Positions 21,870 to 34,172 of a stretch of 64,000 bases of DNA are shown piece after piece; the stretch's first letter is position 1; each line of letters starts with the position of its first letter. A program made the position numbers and the translations under genes. Origin of the DNA: Kalaharituber pfeilii. Taxonomy: Eukaryota > Ascomycota > Pezizomycetes > Pezizales > Pezizaceae. A model generated the notes under the pieces. The model ran no database searches. It was given only the letters and a program-made list of their open reading frames with translations, and had not been told where the DNA came from. The DNA lies in NCBI GenBank assembly GCA_015179045.1, contig WHUZ01000110.1, positions 62,001 through 126,000 on the forward strand, written 5' to 3'.

Positions 21870-24170
21870 TGTGCATGTCTACCTCCGATCACGGTCTGAA
21901 GACACGTACAGATCCGACAAATTCATTCATAAAGGATGCCAAGGATAGAACGTTATTTACTATACATCCTTGGTGGAAACCTCAGGCCTGGACCATTCAG
22001 GGCATCCATGAAATAACGAATGGCCCAGTGCAACATTATATCATACCTGCAATAGATGGTAGCAGGCTTTTCCTCATGCTCCGAATCATGACATATGGTT
22101 CTACGTTGGAGAAGATAAATTCGTCACCATGTAATTTGACGCGGAGAACTGCGCCTGTATTCAACGACTGTTCGATTTCGCGTTGGCACTGCGTTCTTCG
22201 GTTGCCCTCAAGTTGATACTTTTCCAAATATTTTCAGTAACTACTTCGTCCTGCGTTGCTCATATCGGCACTAAGCTTGAAGCATATGATCGGGAGCATA
22301 TAGTAGTGCGCGGTGAGCATGTCATTGAGTTAGCTATTCTATATCGAATTTGATATTGCATGGTATCCGTGTTTCCTAATCAGGCATAGCTCCATCGTGC
22401 TATCCTCCGATAACTGTACCCTAAGTTATGGAACATATTCCAGAATATGTTAAAACAGTCACTTAGAATTTCGTGACAATCGGAAATCTACTGCCATCAC
22501 TGCTGTGATAAAAGTCTCATGTTCTAAATTGTGCAACATCCCGATTGTGTGCCGTAATATTCCCGCAGAAGATAGTAGCTGCCTTACTTTTCATGCACGG
22601 TCATACAATATGAATTGGTGGAAAGATAAGTATCGTTAAGATAGTGCCTACAAATAAGACTCTAGATCTGCTTAGGATTTGTTTTTGAAGGTTGATACGT
22701 CCTCACTTTCGCTGGCTCATATATATATATTTGTTATGGTCCTGTCGGCAATCCGGACCTCTCCATAAGACCAGGCCCTCTGGAGCGGCCCCAGTTCCTA
22801 AGCCACTCGAGTGTATCAAGTTTTTTTTTTCCTAAGTTAGGTAAATCCCTTTCATGGAATATTCAATCTTATCAAGGTATTTTGATGCGCAAAATCCTTT
22901 GATTTGTTAATGTAGTGCACATAGGCAATATAACATTAGCGGACACAGCCGACTTGTGCCCAGAATTTTTCAAATCCAGTGCCATATGCTCGCCGTGAAA
23001 TTGTTACTGAGCGTTTGTTACGTGCAAAAACGGAGTTTGAACAAGTTATCTTTCTTTTTTCTGTTGGTATCATCATTATCCCTATGCTGAAAATATTTAC
23101 ATCGTTGATTGTCAATAAATGCTGAGCCTAGCATGTATTTCATTCCTGAGTTATAAAAATGCCGGTTCCTGAGCGGACCAATCAAGCTCTTAGGAACCAA
23201 ACAAGATTTCTAAAGGGACCAAAATAGGTTACATATGAAAAAAAAAAATAAAATTAAATCTACAGCACCAAGGATTCCCACGTGGTCACCCACCGTAGTA
23301 CTAGCTTGGCGATGTGAAGATTAGATATGGCAGAGCGGACGGGATGCCTCGTTTTCTTCAGTCTATGGCCGTAGATGCACAATCATGTAGCAAATGAAGT
23401 GAACTACTGCATGATCGAATCTGTTGCATGCGGTGCTCGTGAAGTTGCAAGGGTCCAGCAAAGCAGATTGAAATGTCTGGTATCGGCAGATGGGCCTCCC
23501 ATTCGCTCGCGGATTCCTGCCATTATGTATCTCGGATTCGAGACGGTGGTGCCGAGGACGGCTTAACTGAACGAACATTCCTTTACATGTATCCATGTTG
23601 GGCATTAGCATTGCCGTGCCACATCGAAGTGTAAAACAACAGCAGAGAGACGAAGCAGATGTAACCGTACTACAAGAGATATGCCATCGAAAGGTATTGA
23701 AATAAAACAGGCTTGCAGGATGATGATCAAGCTGCAGTCCAACATCGCAAGAGCCCGCCACTCTGTAGCCCACACTGCTCCCCAAGAAACCGGGCACTTC
23801 TTTCGCCGATTCTATAAGCGGATGGATCAGATATTTGCTGCTATAGAATATCGCCGCCTCTGTGCAGACTGGGTAGTATGGAATTATGCCAGGCGTACTG
23901 TTTACCTGGGACACCACGCCGACGACATGCTTGTCGTGGAGAATACGTTAGGAATTAACGCATGATACGTTGAATTGTGCAGATATATATAAAGACTCTA
24001 CCCCCCCGGACGTTGGCGTTTTCTCTATAAGAAATCCGTAACCCAAGTGCTACCTCCCCACGTCACCTACTTGTTCTGTTGGCCGCCGAGATTTATTTGG
24101 CGCGCTCCCGGCGTTGACAGCAGCTATGAATCTTCCCAGCGGCATCATGTTACGCCGATAGACCCCAACA
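21870..24170. other. Anonymous sequence, 2.3 kb
   Basis: Open frames at 23,363-23,917 (minus) and 23,681-23,965 (plus) overlap and show no motif. No terminal repeats or RNA genes were seen. An A-rich run is at 23,238-23,255. Confidence 0.4.
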
Positions 24171-24563
24171 AATAAGAGACGCTAATCATCGGGATCAAGG
24201 GCCCGGCATACAGGCTAACGGGCGTGACAATAGAATGGGAGCTAAAATTCCACCAACACCACAAAAGACGCCTGCAACTCGGCAAAGCCGCCTGGAACGT
24301 AGCATCAAGACTGACGCGACTACCCCCGGAAAAGAAGCGTCAGCTGTTTACCAGCACCGCCCGCAGCATGCCACTTGGGGCTGCTGGGCCTGGAAGGAGT
24401 ATGCAAAGGGGGCCCCCGAGGACCACAAGATCAAGGAACTCGAGAGGTGGCAATCCATGGTGGCCCGGGATATCACCGCCGCACCATGCGGCACGAGACG
24501 AGATGTGGTGGAGGGAATTGCCAACCTAGAATCAATACAGACATTCACGGAACGGGAAGCCAG

Positions 24564-24603
24564 CCCTGCCATGGCGAACAGCTACAAGCGGGGTCACGTG
24601 AAA

Positions 24604-24631
<28 letters not shown>
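24564..24631 (+). mobile_element. Hairpin-only retroposon, family B, inside LINE-A
   Basis: Insert ccctgccatggcgaacagct ... gcggggtcacgtgaaat plus ~27 A. The perfect 14-bp duplication gaacgggaagccag lies at 24,550-24,563 and 24,632-24,645. Removing the insert and one repeat restores the LINE-A reading from FTEREA into RRVEARTRRFQ. Confidence 0.88.
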
Positions 24632-24635
<4 letters not shown>

Positions 24636-24649
24636 GGGAAGCCAGGAGA

Positions 24650-25579
24650 GTGGAGGCACGAACCCGGCGCTTCCAAAACGAACAACTGAGAAGAGATGCC
24701 CCGGACGAAATACACCTGAGGGGAACACTAAACTACAACACACCCCTCCCACTGGTCATGCTACCCTCACTACCCGCTGACGCCGACAAGGAAGAGTGGG
24801 AAAAGGTCATTGCGGACGCTGAGGACGAGGGTTGGCACAGCTACTACACCGACGGGAGTCGCATGAACAACACCACTGGATCCGGAACATTCCGGAACGG
24901 CTCTCCAAAATCCACATACATGGGCCCGCAAAGCACAGTCAACGACGAAGAACACATAGCCATGGGCGAAGCCATCGAGCAACAGGAGGGGGAACTCCTC
25001 ATCGTCACCGACTCCAAAGTGGCCGTCTCAAAATTCCTGAGAATAGCAAACGGGAAACCCACCCATGACAGGGCATCCCGACTGGTTAGAAAACAGTGGG
25101 AGGCAAGAACACAAAGGGGGCACCTGGACGTGGCCGTAACGTGGGACAAAAGCCACAAAGGATTCAAAGGGAACGCGGAAGCCGACAAAGCCGCAAAAAT
25201 AGACACCCTGCGCCAATACCAGGACGAGATAGTCACCGAGGCGGGAATAAACCAGCTAAGCAAATCATGGAGAGCCACAAAGAGAAACAGGCTAAACCTC
25301 AATTGCAGGCCATTACCGCGCCTGGGAAAACCAGTCTCGACACTCGCAGGAATACTAGGAGACAAGGGACTCCGGAAATGGAGGCACAAGATAGGAAAGG
25401 TAGAAAGTCCAGAGTGCCGGTGGTGCGGTGAAGAGGAAGAGACCTTTCAACACATCATGACTCAGTGCAAAGCCTGGAAGCGAAGGTGGCCGGGTGGCGA
25501 GGAAGACCTACTCCGGCCCCCCAAGAATAAGGACAGAGACACCCTGGCGGAGTTCTTGGACTGGGCGGGAAAAGAGTAG
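24650..25579 (+). CDS. LINE-A RNase H and zinc-knuckle domain (C-terminal polyprotein)
   Basis: 309 open residues. RNase H motifs are in order: YTDGS (Asp), DEEHIAMGEA (Glu), IVTDSK (Asp) and NAEADKAAK (Asp), so the four carboxylates are kept. A linker leads to CRWCGEEEETFQHIMTQC, a C-x2-C...H-x4-C knuckle followed by WKRRWPGG. RNase H would remove the RNA strand after target-primed reverse transcription; the knuckle is typical of the end of Tad1/I-clade polyproteins. This domain is intact although the rest of the element is lost or interrupted, so it is unlikely to act alone. Confidence 0.72.
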   Translation: MEARTRRFQNEQLRRDAPDEIHLRGTLNYNTPLPLVMLPSLPADADKEEWEKVIADAEDEGWHSYYTDGSRMNNTTGSGTFRNGSPKSTYMGPQSTVNDEEHIAMGEAIEQQEGELLIVTDSKVAVSKFLRIANGKPTHDRASRLVRKQWEARTQRGHLDVAVTWDKSHKGFKGNAEADKAAKIDTLRQYQDEIVTEAGINQLSKSWRATKRNRLNLNCRPLPRLGKPVSTLAGILGDKGLRKWRHKIGKVESPECRWCGEEEETFQHIMTQCKAWKRRWPGGEEDLLRPPKNKDRDTLAEFLDWAGKE

Positions 25580-25777
25580 AGGGATTAGTTCATTTGTCAT
25601 AATTTATTTCTTTTTAACGGCAGAGGGCATGAATCCGGGGATGAAGATCAAGTTATTCTGCATCGATCTCGCTTTTTCATTTCTCTATTTCTTTATTTCG
25701 CTCTTGCATTTAACCTTGCCATTGCCCTTAGGGCGGCATGCGAGTACTGATATAAAAAAAAAAAATTACTCCTCGTA

Positions 25778-26134
25778 TGTGAAAAGGAGTACAGAGGAAT
25801 AGGCTCAGAGAAGTGTGTATTCAATTCTAATGATCAATCAAGAACGGGGCTTCCAGAGCCCATATATATACAAAAACTCTATAACACGAAGTTGCATACA
25901 AAACCAGTGAACAGAACAGCTAAGTATCTGGACTGCCTAATATGGAATACTCAGTCCGGAGTGTTTGGGCCATCGCGGATGTTCGGAGTGCTTAGGCCAT
26001 TGCGGATGTTCGGAGTGCTTAGGCCATTGCGGATGTTCGGAGTGCTTAGGCCATCGCGGATGTTCGGATGTTTTACACACTCGGACTGTTTCGTTCGGAC
26101 TGTTTCGCGTGTGTTCGGCTCATGGTTTCTAACA
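25778..26134 (-). mobile_element. Solo LTR of the copia family (357 bp)
   Basis: The sequence is the reverse complement of the copia LTR at 39 and 44 kb, from tgtgaaaaggagtacagagg to ggtttctaaca. It is flanked by the 5-bp repeat tcgta at 25,773-25,777 and 26,135-26,139. It has four 27-bp units and two copies of the 14-bp cgaaacagtccgag unit. The length difference from the 344-bp LTR equals one extra 27-bp unit minus one 14-bp unit. It presumably arose by recombination between two LTRs. Confidence 0.9.
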
Positions 26135-26211
26135 TCGTAGGTTGCGTACGAGAGAATATACCAGAAAAACCTGGTTGGGGCATTGATTGTTCTATGTCCA
26201 GTAATCACTAC

Positions 26212-26380
26212 TACCAGCCCTTTTTTTTCCTTCTTTTTTTTTGAATTCATTACTCGCATGCCGCCCTGTGGGCTACGGCGAGGGTAGGTACAAAGGGGAA
26301 TAAGGAAATAGATACGTAAACAGGTTAATGGAAAGGAAAAGGAAATCCTTCTCTTGAGTCCCATCGACATTAACATTAAG
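26212..26380 (-). mobile_element. LINE-A 3' fragment, minus strand
   Basis: T-rich run, then attactcgcatgccgccctg and ggctacggcgag, the terminal hairpin in reverse orientation. About 60 bp of 3' UTR sequence like that at 17.2 and 19.27 kb follows. The 5' limit is unclear. Confidence 0.5.
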
Positions 26381-28436
26381 TGTGAAAAAGGAAAACCCCG
26401 AGCTGAGAGCTATCGTCCTATCCGCCTCCTGAGTCCAGCACTAGGACTGGATGGGATACAGTACGGGCTCTTAAAGATGATCAGGAAAACAACACTCTGG
26501 GACGCAGTCAGGGAGAGAGTGGTAGACTACATCAACGGAGACTACGACTACGCGAAGGGCTTTGACACGGCAATGATCCTGAAGAAGGGCAGAGACAGAA
26601 CGGAAATTGGAAGCTGGAGGCCCATCACTCTATTCAATACTGTGGCGACACTAGGCCAGAAAGTTGTAGCTAACATTATCCCGAGACACAACAGCCTCTT
26701 CCAGGAGAGCCAGATGGGGAGAAGACCGTTTAGGGGGGCTGAGGACCTACAGTGACAGGCCCTGAAGGAAGTGAAAACACAGATGGAAAAAGAGCAGTGG
26801 GTAGCGCTGGTCAGCGATGATATAAAATCAGCCTTCAACTTCGTGAGAAGGGAGAAGGTGGTCGCGCTCATCGAAAAAGCTGACAAGGCAAGCCAGAGGA
26901 ACTTCACACGCACATATGTGGACGATTTCCACAGTGTCATAGCAGCCGGGAGCATAACGCCGTTGAAGAAAGCCATTTATTCGCACCAGGCGCTCCTAGA
27001 GACAGATGCGCGCCAGGAAGGCTTCGAGCTGGACCCGAAGAAGAGGGAGACGATCGTGTTCGGGGTGAAGGGACCAGATTCACGACACACTGGCTGAACC
27101 TATGCAAGGCCGCCTGGGCAGTAGCGTCAAGGTTGGAACAACTCGGACCTGCCATAAGGAGACAGTTATACACGAGCTCAGCGTGGGCCATAGCCACGTG
27201 GGGAGGCTGGGCCTGGATGGACTATGCCCGAGGGGCACCCATGGAACAGAAGCTAGAACAACTATAGCGATGGCAATACACAGCGGCCGAAGCAGTAACG
27301 AAGGCCTCATGGGGGACCCGGAGAGACGTAGTGGAGGGAATAGCCAACCTGGAGTCAGTATACCCCTTCATGGAGCGTGAAGCTGCCCGAACAGAAGCGA
27401 GGAGACTGCGATTCGACGGAGGGCCACCCCTGAGAGAGGAGAAGGAGACGAATTACCTGGGGAGCACCCCGGATTGGAAAGAACCACTCCCATTAGCAGT
27501 ACTCGACACCTTGGACGCACAGGCAGAAAAAGACGAGTGGGAAAGGAGGATAGAGTCGGCCGAAGACGAAAGATGGAAGGTCACATACACGGATGGCAGC
27601 CGGATCAACGGACTCATGGGACCCGGAATATCCAACAGGGGCACCAGGACGTCCATCTACATGGGCGCCCGAGCGACCGTGAATGACGCAGAACTCATAG
27701 CCATAGCCAGAGCCTTGGACAATGAAGCGGAGAACTACTGATATTCACAGACTCTCAAGCATCCATCAGCCAGCTCTAGCGAATTGCGGAAGGTGAACCC
27801 ACCCCGGACGGCGCAGCCAACGCGGTGAGGAAGGCATGGGACGCCAGAGCGCGGAGGGGGGACCGGGACGTGGCCGTGATGTGAGCTAAGAGCCATAAGG
27901 GAATTAAGGGCAATGAAGAAGCGGACAGGGCAGCAAAGATAGGGGCTTCATCCAATATCAGGAGGAGATGGTTACGGAAGCAGGCATTTGCCAACAGGCC
28001 AGAGCACGAAGGGTGGAGGAAAGGAACAGACTGGGGTTCAGCTACAGACCGCTACAGAGACTAGGACGCGGAGCGAAGACCCTGGCAGCCTGTTAGGGGG
28101 CAAAGGGCTACAAGCCTGGCAGCACAAACTCGGTAGGACGGACGGACCAGAGTGCAGGTGGTGTGGGGAGGAGATCAGTGAGCACGTACTGGGCAGATGT
28201 CGGACATGGAAGCTGAAATGGCCAGGGGGAAAGGAGGCACTCCTTGCACCCCCTCAAAGGGGCTAAGGAGAAGGGGACCCGATAGCCGCGCTGATGAACT
28301 GGATGGAACAGTGAGCGTTCGAAATAGTCATAGTCACCGTACTTTCCTTCATTTCCTTATAATTTCAGGCCGTATCTAATATCGCCATAGCCCACAGGGC
28401 GGCACGCGATTAATGATACTAAAAAGAAAAAAAAAA
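26380..28436 (+). mobile_element. LINE-A copy 2, decayed, with RT and RNase H remnants
   Basis: The RT part shows LGLDGIQYGLLKMI and SWRPITLFNTVATLGQKVVA with a stop at 26,753, then DDIKSAFNFV (motif A). An internal deletion removes the PQG region, after which TYVDDFHSVI (motif C) appears. The RNase H has YTDGS and NDAELIAIARAL, a stop, then FTDSQASISQL and NEEADRAAK. The knuckle CRWCGEE...SEHVLGRC ends the frame at 28,266, and the hairpin and A tail are at 28,380-28,436. Several stops and the deletion show it is dead. Confidence 0.72.
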
Positions 28437-28640
28437 TCCTGAGTCCAGTAACGGCAGAAGGTTTATCATGCCTACCCAACCAGCATCTCGCCCAAGGGGC
28501 CTCTCACTACGTCTGCCCCCTCTGGCCACTTCCGTCTCCATATTCTGCGTGCGTTGCAGATGTGATCCGCCGTTTCTTCGCCCTCCCCACAACATCTGCA
28601 CTTTGGGCTCTCTTCCTTGCCTATATTGTGTCTCCAGGCT
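28437..28640 (-). mobile_element. LINE-A knuckle fragment, minus strand
   Basis: The minus strand reads a C-x-CCGEGEETADHIC-like knuckle followed by WRRKWPEG, without the rest of the polyprotein. It abuts the A tail of the preceding plus-strand copy. Confidence 0.4.
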
Positions 28641-28859
28641 GAACTACCACCAGCACAACTATTAGCAAATTTGTTGTGCTCTTCCTTAGGACGAGGTTTG
28701 GATTGTCAACGGAGCACCCCCACACACACCCAAAGGGTCGCCGTGACAGAGACCCCCCCCCAAAACCGAACCGTCATGGCTCGCTATAATCATTTTATCC
28801 ATGACTATCCCCTATGAGGCTAGTTGGATAATTCATCCTTGATTTATACATTACTCCCA

Positions 28860-29160
28860 AGAGGATGGACAGAGCTAGCCGACTCGTCCAGTCTCCCCGT
28901 GTACCTGGGGCGGTAACGGAGACGGTGACGGAAAAGCAAACCATGTCAGTTTTCCTTGTCTCAGCAGAACGGCAACCAAAACTATCACAGAACAGCCAAT
29001 GTTCTACTGTTTTCGTGATCCCTCCCTCACCGCTCCCGCAGGAGGAACAGCGAAAGTAACAGCAACGGTTCCGATTTCCGCAACCTCCCCTCATGCAGTC
29101 TCCTAAGCCGCTGAGACGATCAGCGTGACAGAAATAATAATAGTTTAGCTGCTTACAACC
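28860..29160 (+). other. Short Thr/Val-rich open segments
   Basis: Plus-strand frames contain GAVTETVTEKQTMSVFLVSA and, upstream, VAVTETPPQNRTV. VTET-type repeats recall the 47 kb locus, but no splice pattern joins them. Confidence 0.2.
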
Positions 29161-29476
29161 TTGTTCTCGAACCCCACCCCCCTTCCCGCTAAACATGTCT
29201 CCCTAGCGGCGGCCTTCCCTGACCAATTGCCGCTTTACCGTCCCAATGAGTACCCAGTCTTTATATTCTTCGCAGTGACCTTAGTAGGGAGATTTTGGAG
29301 CAAAATCCGACGCCGCACTAGTGTAGTCTCATACCAAGTGCTGGAGAACGTAAGCCTACCCCTGAGTAACCACAAGAGACAAATGAGGAGGACGCAAATG
29401 GTATTGAAGGGGTTCGAACAGATCGCTCTATGTATCCACCTCTGGCCTGAATCCGGTGTTCAGTCCTACTCCACGT

Positions 29477-29481
<5 letters not shown>

Positions 29482-29526
<45 letters not shown>

Positions 29527-29711
29527 ATAACCCCGCTTGTAGCACTAAGCCATGGCAGGGTCCCTGGGCAAGCCCTCATAGCCCGGAGACAGGCTAAACT
29601 AACTCTCTACATACATGGCCCCCACGCGCCGTCGCCCCCGCTCTCCTAGCTTCTAGAACTTGACCCCAGCGAAGAAATTCTCTAAAACGTCATACTCCTC
29701 CCCATTCTCCG
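29482..29711 (-). mobile_element. LINE-B 3' fragment, 230 bp, with 18-bp target-site duplication
   Basis: On the minus strand the insert carries the last codons of the LINE-B frame (NGEEYDVLENFF then a stop), the 3' UTR (gcctgtctccgggctatgag), the ccctgcc...gcgggg end and ~37 A. It is flanked by cctactccacgtcagatt at 29,464-29,481 and 29,712-29,729. A similar C-terminus occurs at 51.03 kb. Confidence 0.85.
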
Positions 29712-30473
29712 CCTACTCCACGTCAGATTGCTTCATTCATCTGGTACTCATAAACTCTCTCCTAGCTGTATATTGACTCACTTGACTTTATTCAGTCCGT
29801 TTTGATATATTGCATAGTTGGCATGCTGATATATATTTTCAGGTCCTCTTCCGATACTGGTCATATGCAATATTTCTATGAGAATGAAAATATTTTGAAC
29901 AACTCAATGATTACTTCAAGGATTTTGTTGATGCCATTCCTGTATATCTCCATAGGGATAAATTACTCAAATAAAGTGTTTAAATGTTTCTATTGAATGA
30001 ATTACAGGTGCAGTAGGTAGATTTACATATCTGCAATTTTACCGCAAAAATATATGCCAAGACTTATGTGCAAATGTGCAGAGATATAATTCATCCATAA
30101 CTACTTTTTTTTTTTAAAGTAGAGATGCAGGATCTGAAGAATGATTCTTGCTTTAAGCCTCCTAAAAGGCGCATAGAAAAGTAGGTTCTGTTCGTGGAAA
30201 TATACAGGTTCTCATTCGCTCAGTTTTGGTGGGAAAGTGCGTCGAATTGTGGTGTGCGTCGAGATGTGGTGAAACACAGTATGTATATAATCAATCCAGG
30301 CTCGAGCTCATGCCACGCCAGCTCGAGCTCACCCTCCAGCTCGGCTCGAGCTAGCTCGTGCCGCTCACTACTTACCGAGTACGGTGAGTTTCCAGAATTG
30401 TGTGCACATGCATCAAAGAAGTGGACATCTACTTTTCTCACGTTGCCTCCCAGGTCACCCGGGACAGCAAGTA

Positions 30474-30686
30474 GGGAACCTTCGAGCCTCGGACCAGGTG
30501 CTGAGTGCGTGTTGCTGCCCTGCCATGGCGAACAGCTGCACGCGGGGTCATGTGATATAAAAAACAAAACAAAAAAAGAGTGCGTGTTGCTATCGCGGTG
30601 TCTTGGCATACAGCACGTCTAAAAACTGTTGCTTAGGTAATTCATCTGCCAAGACGTTGAGCGCCTGGTCCGAGTCTAGGAAGCCT
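30474..30686. mobile_element. Inverted-repeat element (MITE-like) carrying a family B insert
   Basis: The left end cctcggaccaggtgctgag and the right end, inverted, ctcggaccaggcgctcaac match. Both continue to a tcttggca block. The interior is ~50 bp once the family B insert is removed. The same terminal sequence occurs once at 59,658-59,718. No transposase or clear target duplication was found. Confidence 0.4.
30517..30577 (+). mobile_element. Hairpin-only retroposon, family B
   Basis: Insert gccctgccatggcgaacagc ... gcggggtcatgtgatat plus an A-rich tail, with the perfect 14-bp duplication gagtgcgtgttgct at 30,503-30,516 and 30,578-30,591. Confidence 0.85.
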
Positions 30687-31081
30687 AAGCGGTGGGATTG
30701 ATTATGTATTTCCGGCTGCTGCAGGGATGGTTATGCGACCGTTGGCAAGGCAAAAAAAACAAGGCGGATTTTCAGCTGTATTCGTGTTCGTGATCCTTTT
30801 TTTCAGCAAAAAGAAATGAGAAAACCCCCCGAAATTAGCAGTTCGCATAGAAGTGTAAGTTATGCAGGTTTGGATTGGACGGTTGGCACAGCCTGCAAGG
30901 CATCCTGTCACAAAACAAACAAGGCGCATTCTTGAGCAATTAGAAAGATTCTCATATTCACATACTTACATCAGTACAAGACTCGCCTTCAAAATGTAGA
31001 ACAAAGCATTAACCTGCTAGCCAGTAAAATATGTATTCGGTCAGGGTACTAATGCACAATATGTGCTATGTCCGAATACAT

Positions 31082-31247
31082 ATCTTATATAGTACTGAGT
31101 TACATCCCTCTTGGCGTACACCGAACCCCTGTCAGAAAAGACCTTGGCAGCAACCGCGAATGCCATCTTATATAGTACTGAGTTACATCCCTCTTGGCGT
31201 ACACCGAACCCCTGTCACAAAAGACCTTGGCGACAACCGCGAATGCT
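31082..31247. repeat. 83-bp tandem duplication
   Basis: The block starting atcttatatagtactgagtt and containing cttggcgtacaccgaacccc is present twice (31,082-31,164 and 31,165-31,247) with a handful of differences. Confidence 0.85.
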
Positions 31248-31494
31248 ATATCAACGTACCGAGTGAAATGTTCACATACTCCTGAACCTCAACATACCCC
31301 TGAACCTTCGTCATAAGGCACATATTAATGTGGAATATGCCAAACGCCTGACAATACCTATGTCAAGAGTTTCCATCACATTTCGTATGAAATCAACCTT
31401 CACGGAAATGGACACCATGACAATGAGGAGTTGCAATTGGCCGTATCTATCACTGCAATACCTTTATGTGAAATGTTCACATTCTTCTGAACCT

Positions 31495-33480
31495 CAACAT
31501 TCTCGGCATAAAGATACAGAAGAATGAGCCAAATTTTATAGGTATAGTATATCTCTCTTACCATTAGGAGATGAAGTATAACGAGTTCAATTTGACAGGT
31601 ATAGCAGCAGCTTTCCATAGCACAATAGTAACAGAGTGAGCCGAATTTAACAAGTATAAGAGTACAATTTGACTGGTATTCGATGGCACGAGATGCAGCT
31701 GAACGAGTCAAATTTGACAGGTATGGTAGGTCTATTTCATCTCGCGACATATAGCAAAATGAGCTGAATTTGATAGGTACTTTGTCAGGCACAACAGCTT
31801 CTCAATGGTGTGAGATGTAGCAGAACGAGTCAAATTTGACAGGTATGGTAGGTCCATTTCACCCCGTGAGATGTAGCAAAATGAGCCGAATTTGACAGGC
31901 ACTTTGACAGGCATGACTTGACAGGCACGATAGCTCCTCAATGGTGCGAGATGCAGTAGAACGAGTCAAATGTGATAGGTATGGTAGGTCTATTTCACCT
32001 CACGAGATGCAGCAAAATGAGCCGAATCTGACAGGCACTTTGACAGGCACGACAGCTCCTCAATTTGACAGGCACGACAGCTCCTCAATATAACAGGCAC
32101 GACAGCTCCTCAATATAACAGGCACGACAGCTCCTTAATTTGACAGGCATGACAGCTCCTCAATTTAACAGGCACGATAGCTGCTCAATTTAACAGGCAC
32201 GACAACTCCTCAATTTGACAGGCACGACAGCTCCTCAAATTTAATAAGTAGAACAGTCTCCCTCAATGGCGCAAGATGAGGATGGATGTGGTCAAGTTGA
32301 CAAATATGACCTTGACAGGGCAAAATGAGGCAGATAAGCTCAATTTAACAGGTATGACAGCTTTCTCTCAATGGCGCGAGATGTGGCCGAATGAGCTCAA
32401 GTTGACAAGTATTACAGGACTCTTTCCATAGCGTAAGAGCAGCAGAATGAGCTGAATTTGACAGGTATAGGAGGTTTCTCTTGCCCTGCCATGGCGAGCA
32501 GCTGTAAGCGGAGTTACGGGAAATTAAAAAAAAAAAAAAAAAAAAAAGAGTAGGTCTCTCTTGATAGCACGAGATGCAGCAAAATGAACTCAATTGCACC
32601 GGTGTGTAAGTCTCCCTTGACAATACAAGATACAGCAGAATAAACTAACTTTAACAAGTATATAGGTATGGCAAGACTCTTCTAAGGCACGAGATACAAA
32701 AGAATGAGCCAAATTTCATAAGTATGGCACACCTCTCTTACCAGCGTGGGATGTAGTAAACGAACTCAATTTGATAGGTATAGTAGTACCTTTCCATAGG
32801 AGAGTAGCAGAGTGAGCCAAATTTGACAGGTATAATAGGACCCTTTCCGCATTGTGAGATATAGTAGAATGAGCACAATTTGATAGTTATTCAATAGCAC
32901 AAGATGCAGCAGAACGAGAGTCGAATTTGACAGATATGGCAGGTCTATTTCAGCCTGGGAGATGCAGCAGAATAAGCCGAATTTGACAGGGATTGGTAGA
33001 TTTCTCTTGCCAACATGAGATACAGCAGAGCGAGCACAATTTGATAGGCATGACAGCTCCTCAATAAAAATAATGTGAGATGCAGCAGAATGAGCCGAAT
33101 TCAATAGGAATGGCAGCCTCTCTCGATGGTGTGAGATAAGGCAGAATGAGCTCAATTTAACAGGGTATGACAGCTTCCTTTCGATGGCGTGAGATGAGGC
33201 AGAATGAGCTCAAGTTGACAAGTATCACCGGACTCTTTCCACAGTGTGAGAACAGCAGAATGAGCCAAATTTGACAGGTACGGCAGGACCCATCTGGCAG
33301 TGTGGAACATAGTAAAGCTCAATTCACAGTTAAGGCTGGCCCCTTTCTATGGTGCAAAGTGAGGTGGTATGGCTCAATTTGACAGATACAATAAGACCTC
33401 TTTGATGGTGCAAGATATGCCAAAATGAGCTCAATTTACAATTCTACAAGTATGGCAGATTACTTTCGATGGTGTGAGAT
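31495..33480. repeat. Degenerate ~2 kb tandem array (~50-60 bp units) with a 26-bp sub-array
   Basis: Variants of gagatgcagcagaatgagcc and gaatttgacaggtatggcag alternate throughout. At 31,890-32,250 the array becomes a regular ~26-bp minisatellite of aatttgacaggcacgacagc plus tcctc. Frames across it are periodic (e.g. CHTCQIEL-like) and have no start context, so I treat it as non-coding satellite. A family B insert lies within it at 32,484. Confidence 0.75.
32484..32551 (+). mobile_element. Hairpin-only retroposon, family B, in the tandem array
   Basis: Insert ccctgccatggcgagcagct ... gcggagttacgggaaatt and ~24 A. Flanked by aggtttctcttg and aggtctctcttg (one mismatch). Because the host repeat has similar sequence, the duplication is less certain here. 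Confidence 0.6.
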
Positions 33481-34172
33481 GGGGCAAATGAGAATGCGCT
33501 GGACCGGTACGGCATGGTGCTAGAGGCCAGATAAGGAAGCTAGGTACACATGAAAGGGCATATGCTAGACATCTAAGCAATATCATTGCGAGTAGATATT
33601 AATAGGAATTTAGGTAGAGTTTATGAGCTGTAACGAGGGTTTCGCTATCCATAAGTTTTACAATTCTTAACATTATACTCCACAAAATATATAAAATTAA
33701 CCTTCTAAAGCTACATTTGCTACTAGAGCTCCCTGGATGCAGGAATGGGATTACGTGATATTATAAATAACAATGAGAATATACTGATATGAATAAATGC
33801 AGAGAAACGAGATTGTACGGTCATGGAACTGGTAAAGAGTATACAGTCACTTGACGCCGACTTTACGGGTCCCTTATCCACTACCACTACACCTACACTC
33901 ACCCTCGCGGTCGCGAGGTGGCCACATGCTAGTTTTACAGTACTATTGGCAGATGTGCGCATGCACAAAGATTCAACCTTGCATCAGAGCCTTAACCTAT
34001 AAACTATTAGTTCTGCGTCACTTTTTCCAACATGTTCGATTTGTGAGCTATGGGGCCGATCGTACTCGAGGAAATGTGGCAGTGCACATGAGACGTATTA
34101 GTGTAGCTGAATTGCGGCTCCTCACTGGTAATCAGTTGCGGACACTCCTGGTAAATACACTATTAAAGTGTT

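Larger units (their letters stand above)
24176..25769 (+). mobile_element. LINE-A copy 1, 5' truncated, with intact RNase H end
   Basis: The copy begins inside the end of the reverse-transcriptase region (IIGIKGPAYRLTG). It passes through a thumb-like segment in alternating frames (REDHKIKELERWQSMVARDI) and then a mini-insert. It ends with an open 3' part to 25,579, a 3' UTR, the terminal hairpin (~25,717-25,752) and a poly(A) run. The tail is followed within a few bases by a solo LTR, so the LTR is younger. Confidence 0.75.

Noticed and set aside
23363..23917. 184-residue minus-strand open frame
   Set aside because: No motif, improbable Cys/His-rich composition, no splice support, and overlapping open frames on the other strand.
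31887..32250. Regular 26-bp units as a possible CRISPR array
   Set aside because: There are no unique spacers; units are directly adjacent and diverged, and the genome is eukaryotic.
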